Part shown: positions 40,401-52,507 of the stretch, in pieces
Numbering within the stretch: the stretch's first letter is position 1
Layout: each line of letters starts with the position of its first letter
Origin: Hybos culiciformis
Lineage: Eukaryota > Arthropoda > Insecta > Diptera > Hybotidae
Length of the DNA stretch: 64,000 nt
NCBI GenBank assembly: GCA_964007475.1
Contig: OZ023275.1
Span: forward strand, 13,805,829-13,869,828
Direction: 5' to 3'
Program-made: the position numbers and the translations under genes
The notes under the pieces: model-generated
Seen by the model: only the letters and a program-made list of their open reading frames with translations
The model's database searches: none
What the model was told of the DNA's origin: nothing

Positions 40401-43400
40401 CCAAGTGTATTGTAAATTATGACACTTATTTAATTAACTTAAAACGAAAGTTTCCGTAATAAACGTTGAAAATAAAAAAGGCATAATTATAAAGGTCAAA
40501 ACCCTTAGGGGCTGTGATGCAAATGACGATGTTACGATAATTATGTTGCAAATTTTTTTTTCTGTGACAGTTTCGAGCTAACTTAAATGATAAAAACTTT
40601 TAATCCTTCCCTCGTCTCATGTTGATTCAGTTAAATAAATTAAATTTATAAAAATATGAATAATAATATTAAATAAAAATTCACAAATTCCTTCAAATGA
40701 TTAGCTGAACTCATTCAAATTTATATGTACATATATTTATATAAGTACATTCATAAAAATTTTTGATTATGTATTATAATTCAGTATAATAAATCAAAGT
40801 TGATAAAGCAAATCGACAGTTTAATATGTATGTGCAGGAAAAATTAAATTAATGGATGCTTCAATTATAAAATTTTTAATCCATTAATTTTGATAATTTC
40901 CGTTCGATAAGTAAATTAAAATCACATTTATATAATTGAATATATATAATTTTATTCATATTTTCCTTTTGTCTTGAACTCTCAAATATGCTGCACGTTA
41001 AGAAAATATATCTCTATTATGTACATTTTTTTATCACCGGCTGGTAGGCTTATTTCCCACAGTCATATATGGAAAGCAAAAATTTCTTTTTATGCAATAA
41101 TGGTTAAAAATAGCTACAAAATTTTGAAATGTATTGTCATACTCATATTACTCAATGAAATCGTTAGAATAGTCAAATGAATTATTAAATTTTAATATGT
41201 AAATATGACTACAAAATATATATAATTTATATATATATTATATTATATCTTCTACATAAGTTTCAAACTCAATATAAAATAACAAGGATTCACCCTTATC
41301 ATGTGTCATCATAAAACTCTTATGTTAATAATGAAGTAATTTGATGACTTTAATTTAAATTGATTATGTTTTCTGTTACGCAATTTAGTTTTTGAATAAA
41401 ATAAATATTATTTTTCACATATAAAGAGTTATGAAAAAAAAATTATTAATAAAAATACACACTAAAATATAAATAGGTATAAAGAAAAGCATTTAATAGT
41501 TTTCTTTATATCATAACTATAAAGTTCATTAAAACTTAAGCAATAAAAATAAGTGAGTAGGAACAAACTCATAAATATTTTCCATTTTATAAATTATAAA
41601 TATTGTTTCGTTCGTTAGTTGGAATCGACTCACAAAATTAATGATAATTTAATAAAATTTATGATTAAAATGGGCATATGACGGCAAAGTTGATGCTTAC
41701 GTCCTTAAAAATGCAATGAAATTATAAAAATTTCAGTATGACAACGATGAGCAAAACTAGTATTAATGTTTTATGGAAAAGTTTTTAATTTAATGAAACG
41801 ATTTTATTTCAATAATTTGACAAAAAAATTACGTCAACAGCAAGTTTAAGAGTTGTAAATTTTTATATAAAAAAGTAATAAAAAAATAATTAATAAAATA
41901 CATAATGAGCCCTAAAATATGGTTGGACTTAAGTATATTTATTACGCCATCACAATTAAGATAAAATTATTAATTATAAGATTTGGTTAATTATTAAAAA
42001 ACTTGTTAAAATTTCATAATAGAATTAAAAAATATTTTTACGAAAGGAAATCCTTTTTTCTTAAGATAAGATAAGGATAAAGTTAGTTAATAAAGCAAAG
42101 ATTTTGGTATAATTATAAACATTGAAGTGAAATCAGCCAAAATATGACCTAGTTAGTTAATAACCCAAAACTTAGTGTATTCGATTTATTTTTAAATCAC
42201 TTAAAATTATCAAATGATGCATATGCATGTTCAACTTATTATATTACGAAGTCTTTAAAAGAGCTTTAACACCTCTGTAAGTACTACATGTGTATATTTT
42301 CTATTAATTTAGGTACTTTAATTGGAAACAAATTATTATTTATTTATTATTATTATTCGCTATATATAATTAAAATTAATATTCATTTGTTTTCTTTTTT
42401 ATTTCTTTTATTTTCAGAATCGTTATGTATCTTAATTAAAATAGAAAATGATTATATATGATTAAAATGCAACGATGAAAGGATAAATGGTCAATTAACG
42501 AGTTATACGTGATATGACAATTAATTTTAAAATTTCAATTGCAATGTTGTTACGAAAATCATTATTAATAATTTCTATAATGAAATCAGTGTTAATAAAA
42601 AATTATTGGACATTTTATTCTTTTTATGTAATAATGACCAATAAAATGAATTCATCACGAAAATTTGTTATAAATTTTCCAGCAAAAAATTATACTTGAA
42701 AAAAAAAAAACGAAATGATAAAAAAAATATATAAAAAGGAATTCCAGATGATGATATAAAAACAAAAAAAGGGATAAAGAAATTTGTTGGTTAATTTGAG
42801 GATATACATATAGTTCTACATTATCAACTTTAACTTTAAAATAAATAATATTAATTTTTTTGTAAACTGTTTGTATTAAATAACATTAACATCACTTACG
42901 TACTTTGCCAAAATAATTAAGTAAAAAATTGATGTACGTGCGAAGGTATATGAAAATAACAACTTATATTTCAATCGAACTTCAAAATTTTTCATAAGTT
43001 ATAACTCCTAAACTAAACTTGGCTTTCTAATAATGATACCAAAGTTGCAGGACTACATAATATAAATATAAATATCTTCACAGTTCTCAACTTAAAAAAA
43101 CTTAGCGTCCAAAACATACCAAAATCTTTAATCTTTAAACATTTTAAAGTTAGTAGTATTATAATATATAGATATTAGAAATAGTACGTTGTTCAAATAA
43201 CTTCTGAATTTCTTAAATATTTGCAATAATATTATTAAGAAAAAATGGAATAAATTTTGAAATCAATTGAAAAACAAAAGTTTTCCAAAAAGTCAGGAAG
43301 GACATTCTGAAACAACGTAATTAATATTTAATGTTACAATATTAATAAAAAATTATTAAAAGAAAAAAAAAAACCCTATTTGTTATATGAAAAATTTTGA

Positions 43401-43578
43401 GCAAAGTAAATTAAAATAAAAATTAAAATTAATAAATTAATATTGATTAATAAATTATTATAATATTAAAAAAAATTTCCAAAGATATGTAAACAATTAT
43501 AATTAATAAAATTAAAAATGAAATAATATTAAAATAAATGAAAAAAACAAAAAGTTAATAAAATTGAAATTAAAAATA
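37475..43578. other. Gene-free stretch upstream of the adenosine receptor gene
   Basis: AT-rich; no coding exon could be supported. It probably contains the promoter and any 5' UTR exons of the downstream receptor, but I cannot place them. Minor features are the duplication TGCATAATTGTCC (about 38,667-38,696), an (AT)n run near 39,308-39,322, and a slightly GC-richer patch at 40,498-40,620 without coding potential. Confidence 0.5.
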
Positions 43579-46500
43579 ATGGTACCACACATATCGTATA
43601 CTCTTTATGCGCCACTTTTCAGTGATTTATATCAAAGCAACTACCAAATAATAAGTAATAATATTATCCTTAATAATACAAACAATTCAACAGAAGCATC
43701 ACCAATAAAAGAAGATGAGAATGAAATTGATATTACTTATGCGTAAGTTTTTCTTCGTCAAATTTATTTTTAGTTTTAATTGAACCTAGTTCAAAACTCT
43801 TTGTAAAGTGATACTTATTATTCGAAAATCCTATTCTCCACTTCATTCGAAGTACTAAATATTATTAAATTTAATCGAAATAGAGTTTGAGAATAAGATT
43901 TTCGGGAATATAAACATTTTATCTGTCATCTATTTTATATGTAAAAATAATGATTTATATTAATCTGTAATAACCATGAATTAAAGTTTTCCGGAGATTC
44001 GAATAAACTATTCTTATGGGTGTTAACTCATTATACATAGATCCCAAAATTTAATTTAAGAACTAATTTTTGTAGAAAATTGTCAAGACTTTTTACTACT
44101 AAGTATTATAATATATATTAATATTATAATATTTCGTTTTCTATATTTAAGCAATTTTCATCATGTTAGACAAAAAAAAACATTTCCACTGAAATTTCAT
44201 TACTCTGTATTTCAGGGCGTTTGAAATATTGGTTGCAATCATTGCGGTAATTGGAAACCTGATGGTAGTTATAGTATTTAAAAGAGATAGAAAATTAAGA
44301 CGTCGAACAAATTATTACATAGTTTCATTAGCTGTTGCCGATTTATTAGTGGGATTATTTGGAGTGCCATTTGCAATTTTGTCTTCAATAGGTTTACCAA
44401 AGCAAAAATATGCATGCTTATTTTCATTATCAACATTAATAATTTTATGTACGATATCAATATTTTGTTTAGTTGCTGTATCAGTAGATAGATATTGGGC
44501 TATATTGTACCCAATGGCTTATTCAAGAAATGTGCGAACTAAAACTGCTATAGGTAATGTAAAATGCAACTTTTGATTAGTTATTTTTTTAATTTTTTTA
44601 TTAATTTAGGTATAATATCAGTGTGTTGGTTCCTAGGAACTTTAATCGGATTGCTTCCACTAGTTATACATCAAGATTATAAAGACAATTGTTATTTTGA
44701 ACAAGTAATGGATTACAATTATTTATTATTCTTATATTTTGCTACAATTATAACTCCGGCACTATTATTGTTAGCATTCTATACTCATATTTATCAAGTA
44801 ATTGTTCGTCAGGTATCTAATTTAAAAAATAATAATTTACCTAAAAAATCTCTTGAATATTGAAAATTTTCAGATAAAGCAAATTGTTACTATGAATCCG
44901 ATAGGCGAATCAAGTCGAAGATCATCTGTTTTGACACATAACAGTATATCAGCTCAACAAAAAGGATATTCTTGTCGTGGTCAAGGAGGAACTATGCTAC
45001 GAGTTCTTGGAGCAGCTAGAAAAAGAGATGTTAAAGCTACACAAAATTTGTCAATAATTGTGTAAAATAAAATCAAATTTATTTGACGAGTTTATAAATA
45101 TATGAATTATTTATCTTTAGGTTATTTTTTATGATTTGCTGGATACCATTATATACTATTAACGCAATAACAGCGTTTAATCAATCAATTGATATCCACA
45201 TTAAGCTTAAGATGTTTTGTATAATTTTAACACACCTGAATTCAGCCGTTAATCCAATACTGTATGCTTACCATCTAAAAGATTTTCGAGCAGCTCTGAA
45301 AGCATTAATTTTAAAAATATTTGGGATTGAAACTCAACAAACATCGGATTTTCAATACAGGCTCTCAGTAGCTAGCCAACATAGATTACAATCATTATCA
45401 GATAAAAGAACACCAACACAAAACAGAATCTATATAGGTGAGAACATAATCATACAATTTAAATTAAAGTGTATACGAAGAACTGTAGCATTATAATTAT
45501 TATAATACAAAAATTTACGATAAAAATATTCGTAAGAAACGAAACCACATGAAAAAATTCTTGAACAAAAAATTGTACCTACTTCATATAGGAAAGTTAT
45601 GATAGTGATAGCAATTATTATTTTAGATTTTTCCATTAAAAAGGGACATTAGTCAGGTGTGAAATTATTAATAAAATCTTTTTTGTAGATTCTCCTGTTT
45701 GGTTGAAGCAACAGCAGCAATTAAAAAGAAACTCAGCTCTTACAAATTCAATTCATTCAATCCATAAAACAGCTACGGTTGTGGCGACTGATGACATGTG
45801 GAAAATTGTTGAAGTGCCCTCAACAGATGCTAACAATGATGACAGTGAGAGTAAAACAAAATCAAGAGCAAGAAATCACAATAACAGTAACAACAAACAA
45901 TCTTCCGGAAGCTTAAGTCAATTTTTATATGAAAATAAAAATTACTCATCTAGTCTTGATGATTTGAATGACATTGACGATTTAGAACTCGATCGAATCA
46001 ACGATTTTGGAGGCATTGATGATGATGTATTTTTACCAAATGACTCAACATCTTCAACACCGTATCCCACTATACGTAAATCAATTGCAACCATTATAAA
46101 AGAGAAGCTTAGTGAATCAGTTAGTAGCTATGATCTTGAGAAACATAATAACGATAATAAATCTAAAAAAAATATTGAATCAACTAGTGTTTTGGCATCA
46201 AACACTTTCGTGAACGGAAGTTTTACATTTAGTCAGTATGAAAATAATTCGAAGTCAGGGAACTCAGTTTATCACATTACAACAACGGAAATACCAATTT
46301 CAACTTCAGCTTCGACCCCATCTACGGTTTCCAAATATTCTAAAACTGACAGTCTTACCAAGTTGAAAAAATTAACACGATCAACTAATAAATATTTATC
46401 AGAATTTGGAACAAATTCAGCCAGCAGTAACACTCAAAAAGAATTTGATTCCGAACATTTGGAGCCCTTAGGTTATAAAAATAAATATTTTCAACAGTCG

Positions 46501-46662
46501 CCATCGTCTTCGGTACATTCAACATTTTCCCGCCAAAAATTTTCTAAAAATAAGTCGAGACATTCTAGTTTATATGAAATCTATAATGATAATAAAAATA
46601 ATTCTATTGAAATAGTAGTACCTGATAAAGATAGGCCAAATGATAGAAATGTTTCGAGTTAA
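43579..46662 (+). CDS. AdoR: Adenosine receptor-like class A GPCR, 6 exons, 727 aa
   Basis: Plasma-membrane receptor expected to sense extracellular adenosine and signal through G proteins. Exons: 43579-43742, 44216-44553, 44610-44812, 44874-45061, 45121-45437, 45689-46662, all GT...AG. The N-terminus (about 55 aa) is extracellular with Asn-X-Ser/Thr sites near residues 32-38 and no obvious signal peptide. Landmarks: GN in helix 1 (N69), LAVAD in helix 2 (D97), C122 and C195 for the extracellular disulfide, DRY 146-148, ITPA in helix 5, CWIP 304-307 in helix 6 and NPILY 342-347 in helix 7. The wording RQIKQI after helix 5 and SVDRYWAILYP resemble adenosine receptors. About 375 residues follow helix 7, a Ser/Asn/Thr-rich, probably disordered tail like the long tail of fly AdoR. 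The start is the first in-frame ATG at 43,579. Another biogenic-amine-like receptor is less likely. Confidence 0.88.
43818..43910. repeat. Inverted repeat in intron 1 of the adenosine receptor gene
   Basis: TATTCGAAAATCCTATTCTC (from 43,818) is matched by GAGAATAAGATTTTCG (43,889-43,904) in reverse complement with few mismatches. The spacer is about 50 nt. It could fold as a stem in the unspliced RNA; no further evidence of function. Confidence 0.6.
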
Positions 46663-47967
46663 TCACTGTATATATTGAACTAAACAAATTCATTTTATAT
46701 GTTTCAAACAGAAATACATTACGGAAGGAATTTTAAACGCTTTATTAAAGTCAGATTCCCATAAAGGTGTCATTTCATATTAATTTATTTTAATTAATTG
46801 TAAATATACGTTAGGTAAATTTTAAGAATTATAAATTGTATTTCCACATTACCTTAAAACTATTACTGAGCAAATTTTCATTCAGTATTTTCTTTTAATC
46901 GCATCTGAGAACAAAACGTAAGTAATAAGTAACAACAACCAATCTTTCAAATAATTTTAATGCTTGAGAGTAAATATGAATATTTTTTATAAAATTTAAA
47001 AGATTAGGTATATACATATTTATACGTAAGGCAAAGAATTATTTATTGTACAAAATGAAATCAGTTCTCGAAGAAAAATAATGTTAATCCAAGTGTATTA
47101 AAAATACCGTTTAATTGTAAAATTCAACTTTATCCCACCAAATCAATGTCTATTATTACTGGATGTATTGATTACTTAATTTCTAGACAAGGAGATGTTT
47201 CGAAATCTAATTTTTAAATTATAAAAATGGTTTATTTAAAAAAAAATTGACCTGCTCAGCAGTTGCAAGATGGCTCATTATTATCATTGAATTTTAAAAA
47301 GAAAAAATATCAGAATTAAAAAAAAATTTAGCTGTGATTAGATTTTAAGAAAATTATTTTAATAAAGTATTATAATTAAATTATATATGTGTAGTGTAGG
47401 TACTAAATATTAATAATACAAACACAATAACAGATGAAAGCTATGAATAAAATTATAAATAACTCAATTTATTGAACTAAATGACGAATAGTTAAATATA
47501 TGACGTTTGGTTCTGATAGAAATTAAGATAAAAGCATTTAAAATTTATGTATATTTTAGCATATAAAAATGTAAATTAAAGAATTTAGCCATTCATTATT
47601 ATGTAAATACTTCTAAGTGATATTTATTGTTGGATTCCATTTGATTGAAATTAATTAAACGAATTTTTGTGCAAAATTGTTCAAAATTAAATTTAATTAA
47701 AAAAAATTATTATTTAATTCTCTTAGCTTATGCATCGGAAGCCAATTAGCATCAACGTTTGATTTACAAAATCAAAAAGTGATCACAAAATTTAAAGAAA
47801 TCTTTCTGTTATTAAAAGGACAATTTTTTTGAATCGGAATTCGGGACCATATTATTCAAAAAATGCATAGTTATTTTATAAAAGATCCAGAACGGGCTCA
47901 ATATTACTGGCCCATTAAAATTACTCGTGCCTAATAAAATAACGAATACTCAAATTTATAATAAAAA
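46663..47967. other. Convergent 3' intergenic region between receptor and Rrp9 genes
   Basis: AT-rich, with the 3' UTRs of two genes pointing at each other. Plus-strand AATAAA hexamers at 47,361-47,366 and 47,446-47,451 are candidate poly(A) signals for the receptor, but the background makes them unreliable. No other feature was seen. Confidence 0.5.
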
Positions 47968-50900
47968 TTAACTTTTTTTATTCTCTAATTCAATAACATA
48001 AATACCATTTTTAGCATTTTTATCTTTCCACCATCGACCTAATTTATGTTCTTGACCAACAGCAGCAATTAAATGGGAACCATTCGAGGTAAATAATAAA
48101 CTATTAATGAATCCTTTTACAGGAATATTAAATAATTCTTTCAATTTTTTATTCGGCTCTGTCATTTGCCATACACGTATGAAGCCATCACATGACCCAG
48201 ATGCAATTAAATCGGTATTTACTAAGGTAGTAATGGCACTAATCCAATTTGCTTCTCTATTATCGCCGGTACCATGAGCTAATTTTTGTACATGAAGCGG
48301 TTTTTTCTTTAATGTTCCCCATAAACACAGAGATCTAAAATAAACGCAAAAGTTAAAAAATATTTTTTAGTACTTTTAAAGAATATGTGTAAAAATAATA
48401 AGAAACAGTTATTAAAATGGCGAATAATAAATTTTTTGAAATTTCATTTGACCACATCGCACAATTTAATAGATATACACATTACACACAAGTCAAAAAA
48501 AATACATATTTTGAAATACATATCTAATGAAAAAAAATATAAAATAGAACAGATACAAATGGGATACATACTATTATAAAAACAGTTTTAGAGATAATGA
48601 GTTATTATTAGACAATTGTATTGAAAAGTGATAGGTATATTGTATATAACTATGTCTATTGTACCTATTATTTTTCAGTTGTGTCGAAGTGTTACATTAG
48701 CGTTCTCCAGTGAAATTTTGTTATTTGTTCTAAAATTCTAATCTAATATTTTAGTATGCGTCAAAATTCTACCATTCTAACATGGTAGGTTCACTTAGAA
48801 CAAAATTAATTTCAGTTTCTTAATGTGTTTCACCTTTCAACCACATGCGGCGCTCTTGTTTGTTTACGTTTTGTTTTATTGTCAACCCAGCCGGCTGAGC
48901 TTTTTTTCTTATTTATTATTTTTTTTGAAATAAAAGCATTTGGACGTGTAGGTGATTTATTTTGAGAAAAAATTATAAATATCTGGTAGAAATAAAAAAA
49001 TAAATAAATAAATAAAAAAGTTGAATATATTTGAATTTTAATTGTGGATTTTATTTAAAAAAAAACAAAAACAAAAACAAAGTTGGATTTATTGGAATTT
49101 AAGTTAATTTAAGATTAATAATAATAATAATAAATTTAAGATTATACATTTAATTTATTAATTAATAATTATTGCAATAAAATAAATAGAATTTTAAGTG
49201 AAAATGTTAGAACACAATGTGATATGAACTAAAAAAATTAAGAAAATAAAAAATTTGCTAACTATAAAAATAAATTTATCTTTTATTCATAATCTTCTTT
49301 TTTTCCTGCAAATTTGAATTTTAATAATTTTATTTGAAATATTAGAAATAAATTGCCACCTACAAAAATTTTATTTTTTTAGTTCACCTTCCCTCCACAA
49401 ATCCACCAGGCGCTGTAGTAGATCTTTTGAGTGGGCCATCTATTACTATATCTTATCTATGCATTCTAATAACAGTAAAAATAGCTTCTTAATGCGAATT
49501 ATTTACCCATCATCTCCACAAGTTAAAAAATTCTGATCATTTATCAATTTAACGTTTTCTATGCTTCCACGATGTCCATTATAAATTAATTGCGATTCTT
49601 CGGTAATTTTCCAAATTCTAACACTACAATCAACACCACCAGATGTAATCGCCCGTTCTCTTGATAAAGCATCAATTCCAGTTATGGATGTTTGATGTCC
49701 AAATCTACAAAAAAAAAAGATTTAAAGGAACAACTTAGAGAATGTTTATTAATTGTAAAATTTCTTTAACAACAAAAACACGAGAACATTAGAAAAACTT
49801 TAATCGACTCATAATTGTTTTAATTCTTCGTAAAAAGTGTTTTCAATAAAACAGTATTTTTGAAACAACTAAAAACCAAATAATTTTAAAAATATGAAAT
49901 TCTTTTATAAAACTTACAAACTTTCAACGTAAGCCATTTCATCTAAAGACCATATTTTTACAGATCTATCTTTGCTTCCCGAATATAAATCATGCGAGTC
50001 TTTCCGAAAAGTTAGGCATGTGACAACATCACGATGACCTTTAAATGTTTTTAAATGTTTCAATTTTTCAGGACACCAAATTTGTATTTCATTTCCACCT
50101 TCAGCAATAGCTAAAAATTTAAAATCTGTTGAAAGCGCCATCGCTAAAATATGAGGTCTTCTTTTTCTGCCCTTAGAATCTGGTTCATTTACAGTCTGGC
50201 AATCAAACGTTGCAATAGTTTTAAAAGTGTTTAGATCCCATTTAACGATAACAGATGTTTTACCACCACTAAACATAATTTTATTGTCGTTTGATGCAAT
50301 AACAACAGTCATAGGCATTTTTTGAAATTTGTGCTTCAAAATTTTAATTGATTCAATTTTATATCCGCTATATGAAGAAGCTATATTTCTTCTTAACTTT
50401 CCAATGCTATCTAAATACTCAGTCTGGAGGCGTTTAGTGACGACATGATCATTCAATTCTTTATCCTCTGCTCTTGATTTTTCCTCTTTTTCAATTTCTT
50501 CTAAATATTTTTTCGCAAGTCGAAGTCTTTTATCCTGAGCAGTTTCATCTTCGTCATTATCATCGGTAAATAATTCACCGTTTTTTTCATTTTCACTAAT
50601 TTCACCAACATCATCACTGTGGATCTCATCGTCATCATCTTTAAATTTTTTTGACTTTTTGCTTATTCCAGGCTTTTGTTTTTTATTTTCATTAAATTTT
50701 GAACTTCCACCCTAAAATTAAATAGAAAAAAAAGAGAACCGTGTATAGGAATGTATCTAGAATATTTCTAATTGTACCTTTAAAACCGTGATGGTTAGTA
50801 GGTATAGGTTTTAGTAGTATAGGCAGGTAGTCAAATCAAGTAACAAATAGATAGAATTTTAAGATTTCTGAACGAATCATTTTCGTTGTTTGCTATCAGA

Positions 50901-51376
50901 AACTGATTTTTATTCCAATTAGAAATGGAAGTGGGTCGACATATTCAGTATTGAAAATCTGCGATTGGAATTCGTTTAACTAGTAGCATTGATTAAGAAT
51001 GCGTTGTATGAAGCTAACTGACTACCTTTGTAGTCTTCTTAATCAATGCCAGGCCAGTATGTACCTAGTAGGTTTGTATAATAAATAGATAGATCGGTGA
51101 ATGAATGATAAGCATGTAGGTACAATACCTATACAGTCAACAATGATTATAACTTCTGAATTAAGTGTGAACAAAGATACTGTGTACCTTGAACTATCTA
51201 ATGTCCTAATAGGAATTCAATATACATGAATCATGATTGTAATCCAAATGAATCAGAACTGCCTCTTTAGCTGACAAAAAAAATCAAAAATCTCATTCAC
51301 TGCAATCACGAACCCACGAACTTACCTTCCTTTTCGTGGTTACTTTGCCTTTATTTTTAATGAAAAAAGATGACAT
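47968..51376 (-). CDS. RRP9: U3 snoRNP-associated WD40 protein Rrp9 / U3-55K, 4 exons, 469 aa
   Basis: Nucleolar WD40 protein that binds U3 snoRNA in the small-subunit processome and is needed for early 18S pre-rRNA cleavage. Exons in transcript order: 51376-51326, 50711-49918, 49704-49507, 48334-47968; all GT...AG and the phases join cleanly. Residues 1-100 are Lys-rich then acidic (DDDDE, DDNDEDE), typical of a nucleolar targeting and linker region. A helical Glu/Lys stretch at 80-120 precedes the propeller. WD endings are seen at VKWD 173-176, IQIW 226-229, VKIW 268-271, VRIW 310-313, LCLW 350-353 and IRVW 400-403. The C-terminal blade has AVGQEHKLGRWW (439-450), which I take as the family signature. 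Human U3-55K is about 475 aa, so the model looks full length. The gene is head-to-head with Ciao1 and convergent with the receptor gene. Confidence 0.92.
48620..49450. other. Rrp9 intron 3 with two GC-richer patches
   Basis: This part of the 1.17-kb intron (48,335-49,506) stands out by two less AT-rich patches, 48,830-48,900 and 49,381-49,445. Both share the order CACCTT ... CACA ... GGCGCT, so they may be diverged copies of one repeat end flanking inserted DNA. No open frame was seen. The purpose and origin are unknown. Confidence 0.3.
50986..51049. repeat. Short inverted repeat in intron 1 of Rrp9
   Basis: The arms GCATTGATTAAGAA (50,986-50,999) and TTCTTAATCAATGC (51,036-51,049) are perfect 14-bp reverse complements around a 36-nt loop. 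The loop contains a smaller pairing, GACTAC/GTAGTC. The surrounding 614-bp intron (50,712-51,325) otherwise holds nothing recognisable. Confidence 0.75.
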
Positions 51377-52507
51377 TTTGTAGAATTTTGTTCAAAATTT
51401 AACAAATTAAATTAATTAAACTAAATTAATTAAACTAAAAATAAAGATTAAAAAAAAAAAATAATTGAAATTAAAACTAAAAAAAGATAATTTGTTTAGT
51501 TTTTGTTTAGATTTTAAAATTTTAATTCAATTTCAATGAAGACAGCACAGCACGTTGTTTTTATTTTTATTTTTATATTTTTCACACACGTGAATCAGAA
51601 TGTCATTGCACAGTCAACTTCCTTAAACCAAATTGAAAATAATAAATTTAATTGCTGATTAACATTTTCTGGTTATAAAATTTCTACACTCGAACTTTTG
51701 TGGACGAACACGAAAAAAAAATTATTTATCATAAAGGAGTAATTGGGGCGACAACGACGGCCACAACGACAACGACAACGACAGCGATATCACTGGAGTG
51801 AACACAATTACGGCGACGGCGACGAATTAAATAAACAGGAAAAAACTAAACAAATAGAAAAATAAACAAAAAAAATATATGGTTGTCGTTGTCGCCCGGC
51901 GACAAAATAGAAACATTTCTAATTTGTCGCCAGGCGACAATGTCGTTTGTCGCCAGTCGTCTCAATTGTGTTCATTCTCATACAAATGTATGGTTTTTAT
52001 TTTTTTTTATAGTCGCTATCGCTGCCGTTGTCGTTGTCGCTGTCGCCCCAATTGTGTTTACTAACTAATTTATCCAACGATTACACTCGCTGATTGGTGA
52101 TCATTCTAATATTATAATGTCACTGAAAAGAAAATTGCTTCAAAATTTTCGCCACAATTCACGTATGCTAATTTGCAAATTTTAATGTTTAATTAATTTC
52201 TCTTTCTCAGAGATATTATTATATTTGCACAAAAAAAAGGAAACAAATTACTCTTTTTTAAAAGTTTTGAGGTATGAATAAATATGTATATGAGATTTTT
52301 TACATCTCCCATTGAAAAGTTCAAAGTAATTCACTGCGGATTTATAAATATGATGTGATGGCTAATCAACAGCTGTTTTTGACATAGCTAAACAAGTCAT
52401 TTAAAAAAATTAATGCAAAAACAAAGATAACTAAATAATAAAAGTACAGAGTAAGCTTTCCACATCGGTTCATCCATTTTTATTGAAATTTAGCACACGA
52501 CACCAGT
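51377..52507. promoter_or_regulatory. Shared divergent promoter region of Rrp9 and Ciao1
   Basis: 1,131 bp separate the two start codons, which face away from each other, so both promoters must lie here unless they are further inside the genes. The region contains the CGACAA-type fold-back element at 51,741-52,053. No TATA box or initiator can be assigned with confidence in this AT-rich background. Co-regulation is an inference from geometry only. Confidence 0.5.
51741..52053. mobile_element. Fold-back element with CGACAA-type terminal inverted repeats
   Basis: The left end AATTGGGGCGACAACGAC and right end TGTCGCTGTCGCCCCAATT are reverse complements apart from scattered changes. Both continue inward as degenerate CGACAA repeats (ACAACGACAACGACAACG on the left, GTTGTCGTTGTCGC on the right). 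A second, inner pair is GAGTGAACACAATTACGGCG (from about 51,796) and CAATTGTGTTCATTCTC (51,963-51,979), and an innermost pair is TTGTCGCCCGGCGACAA with its neighbours at 51,890-51,960. It is much richer in GC than its flanks and has no transposase. The plus-strand open frames across it come from the repeat. Best read as a MITE/fold-back insertion in the divergent promoter. Confidence 0.75.

Noticed and set aside
51879..52068. Two overlapping plus-strand open frames with Arg/Cys and Val/Ala repeats
   Set aside because: They are products of the CGACAA-type inverted repeat read in different frames, not a gene.
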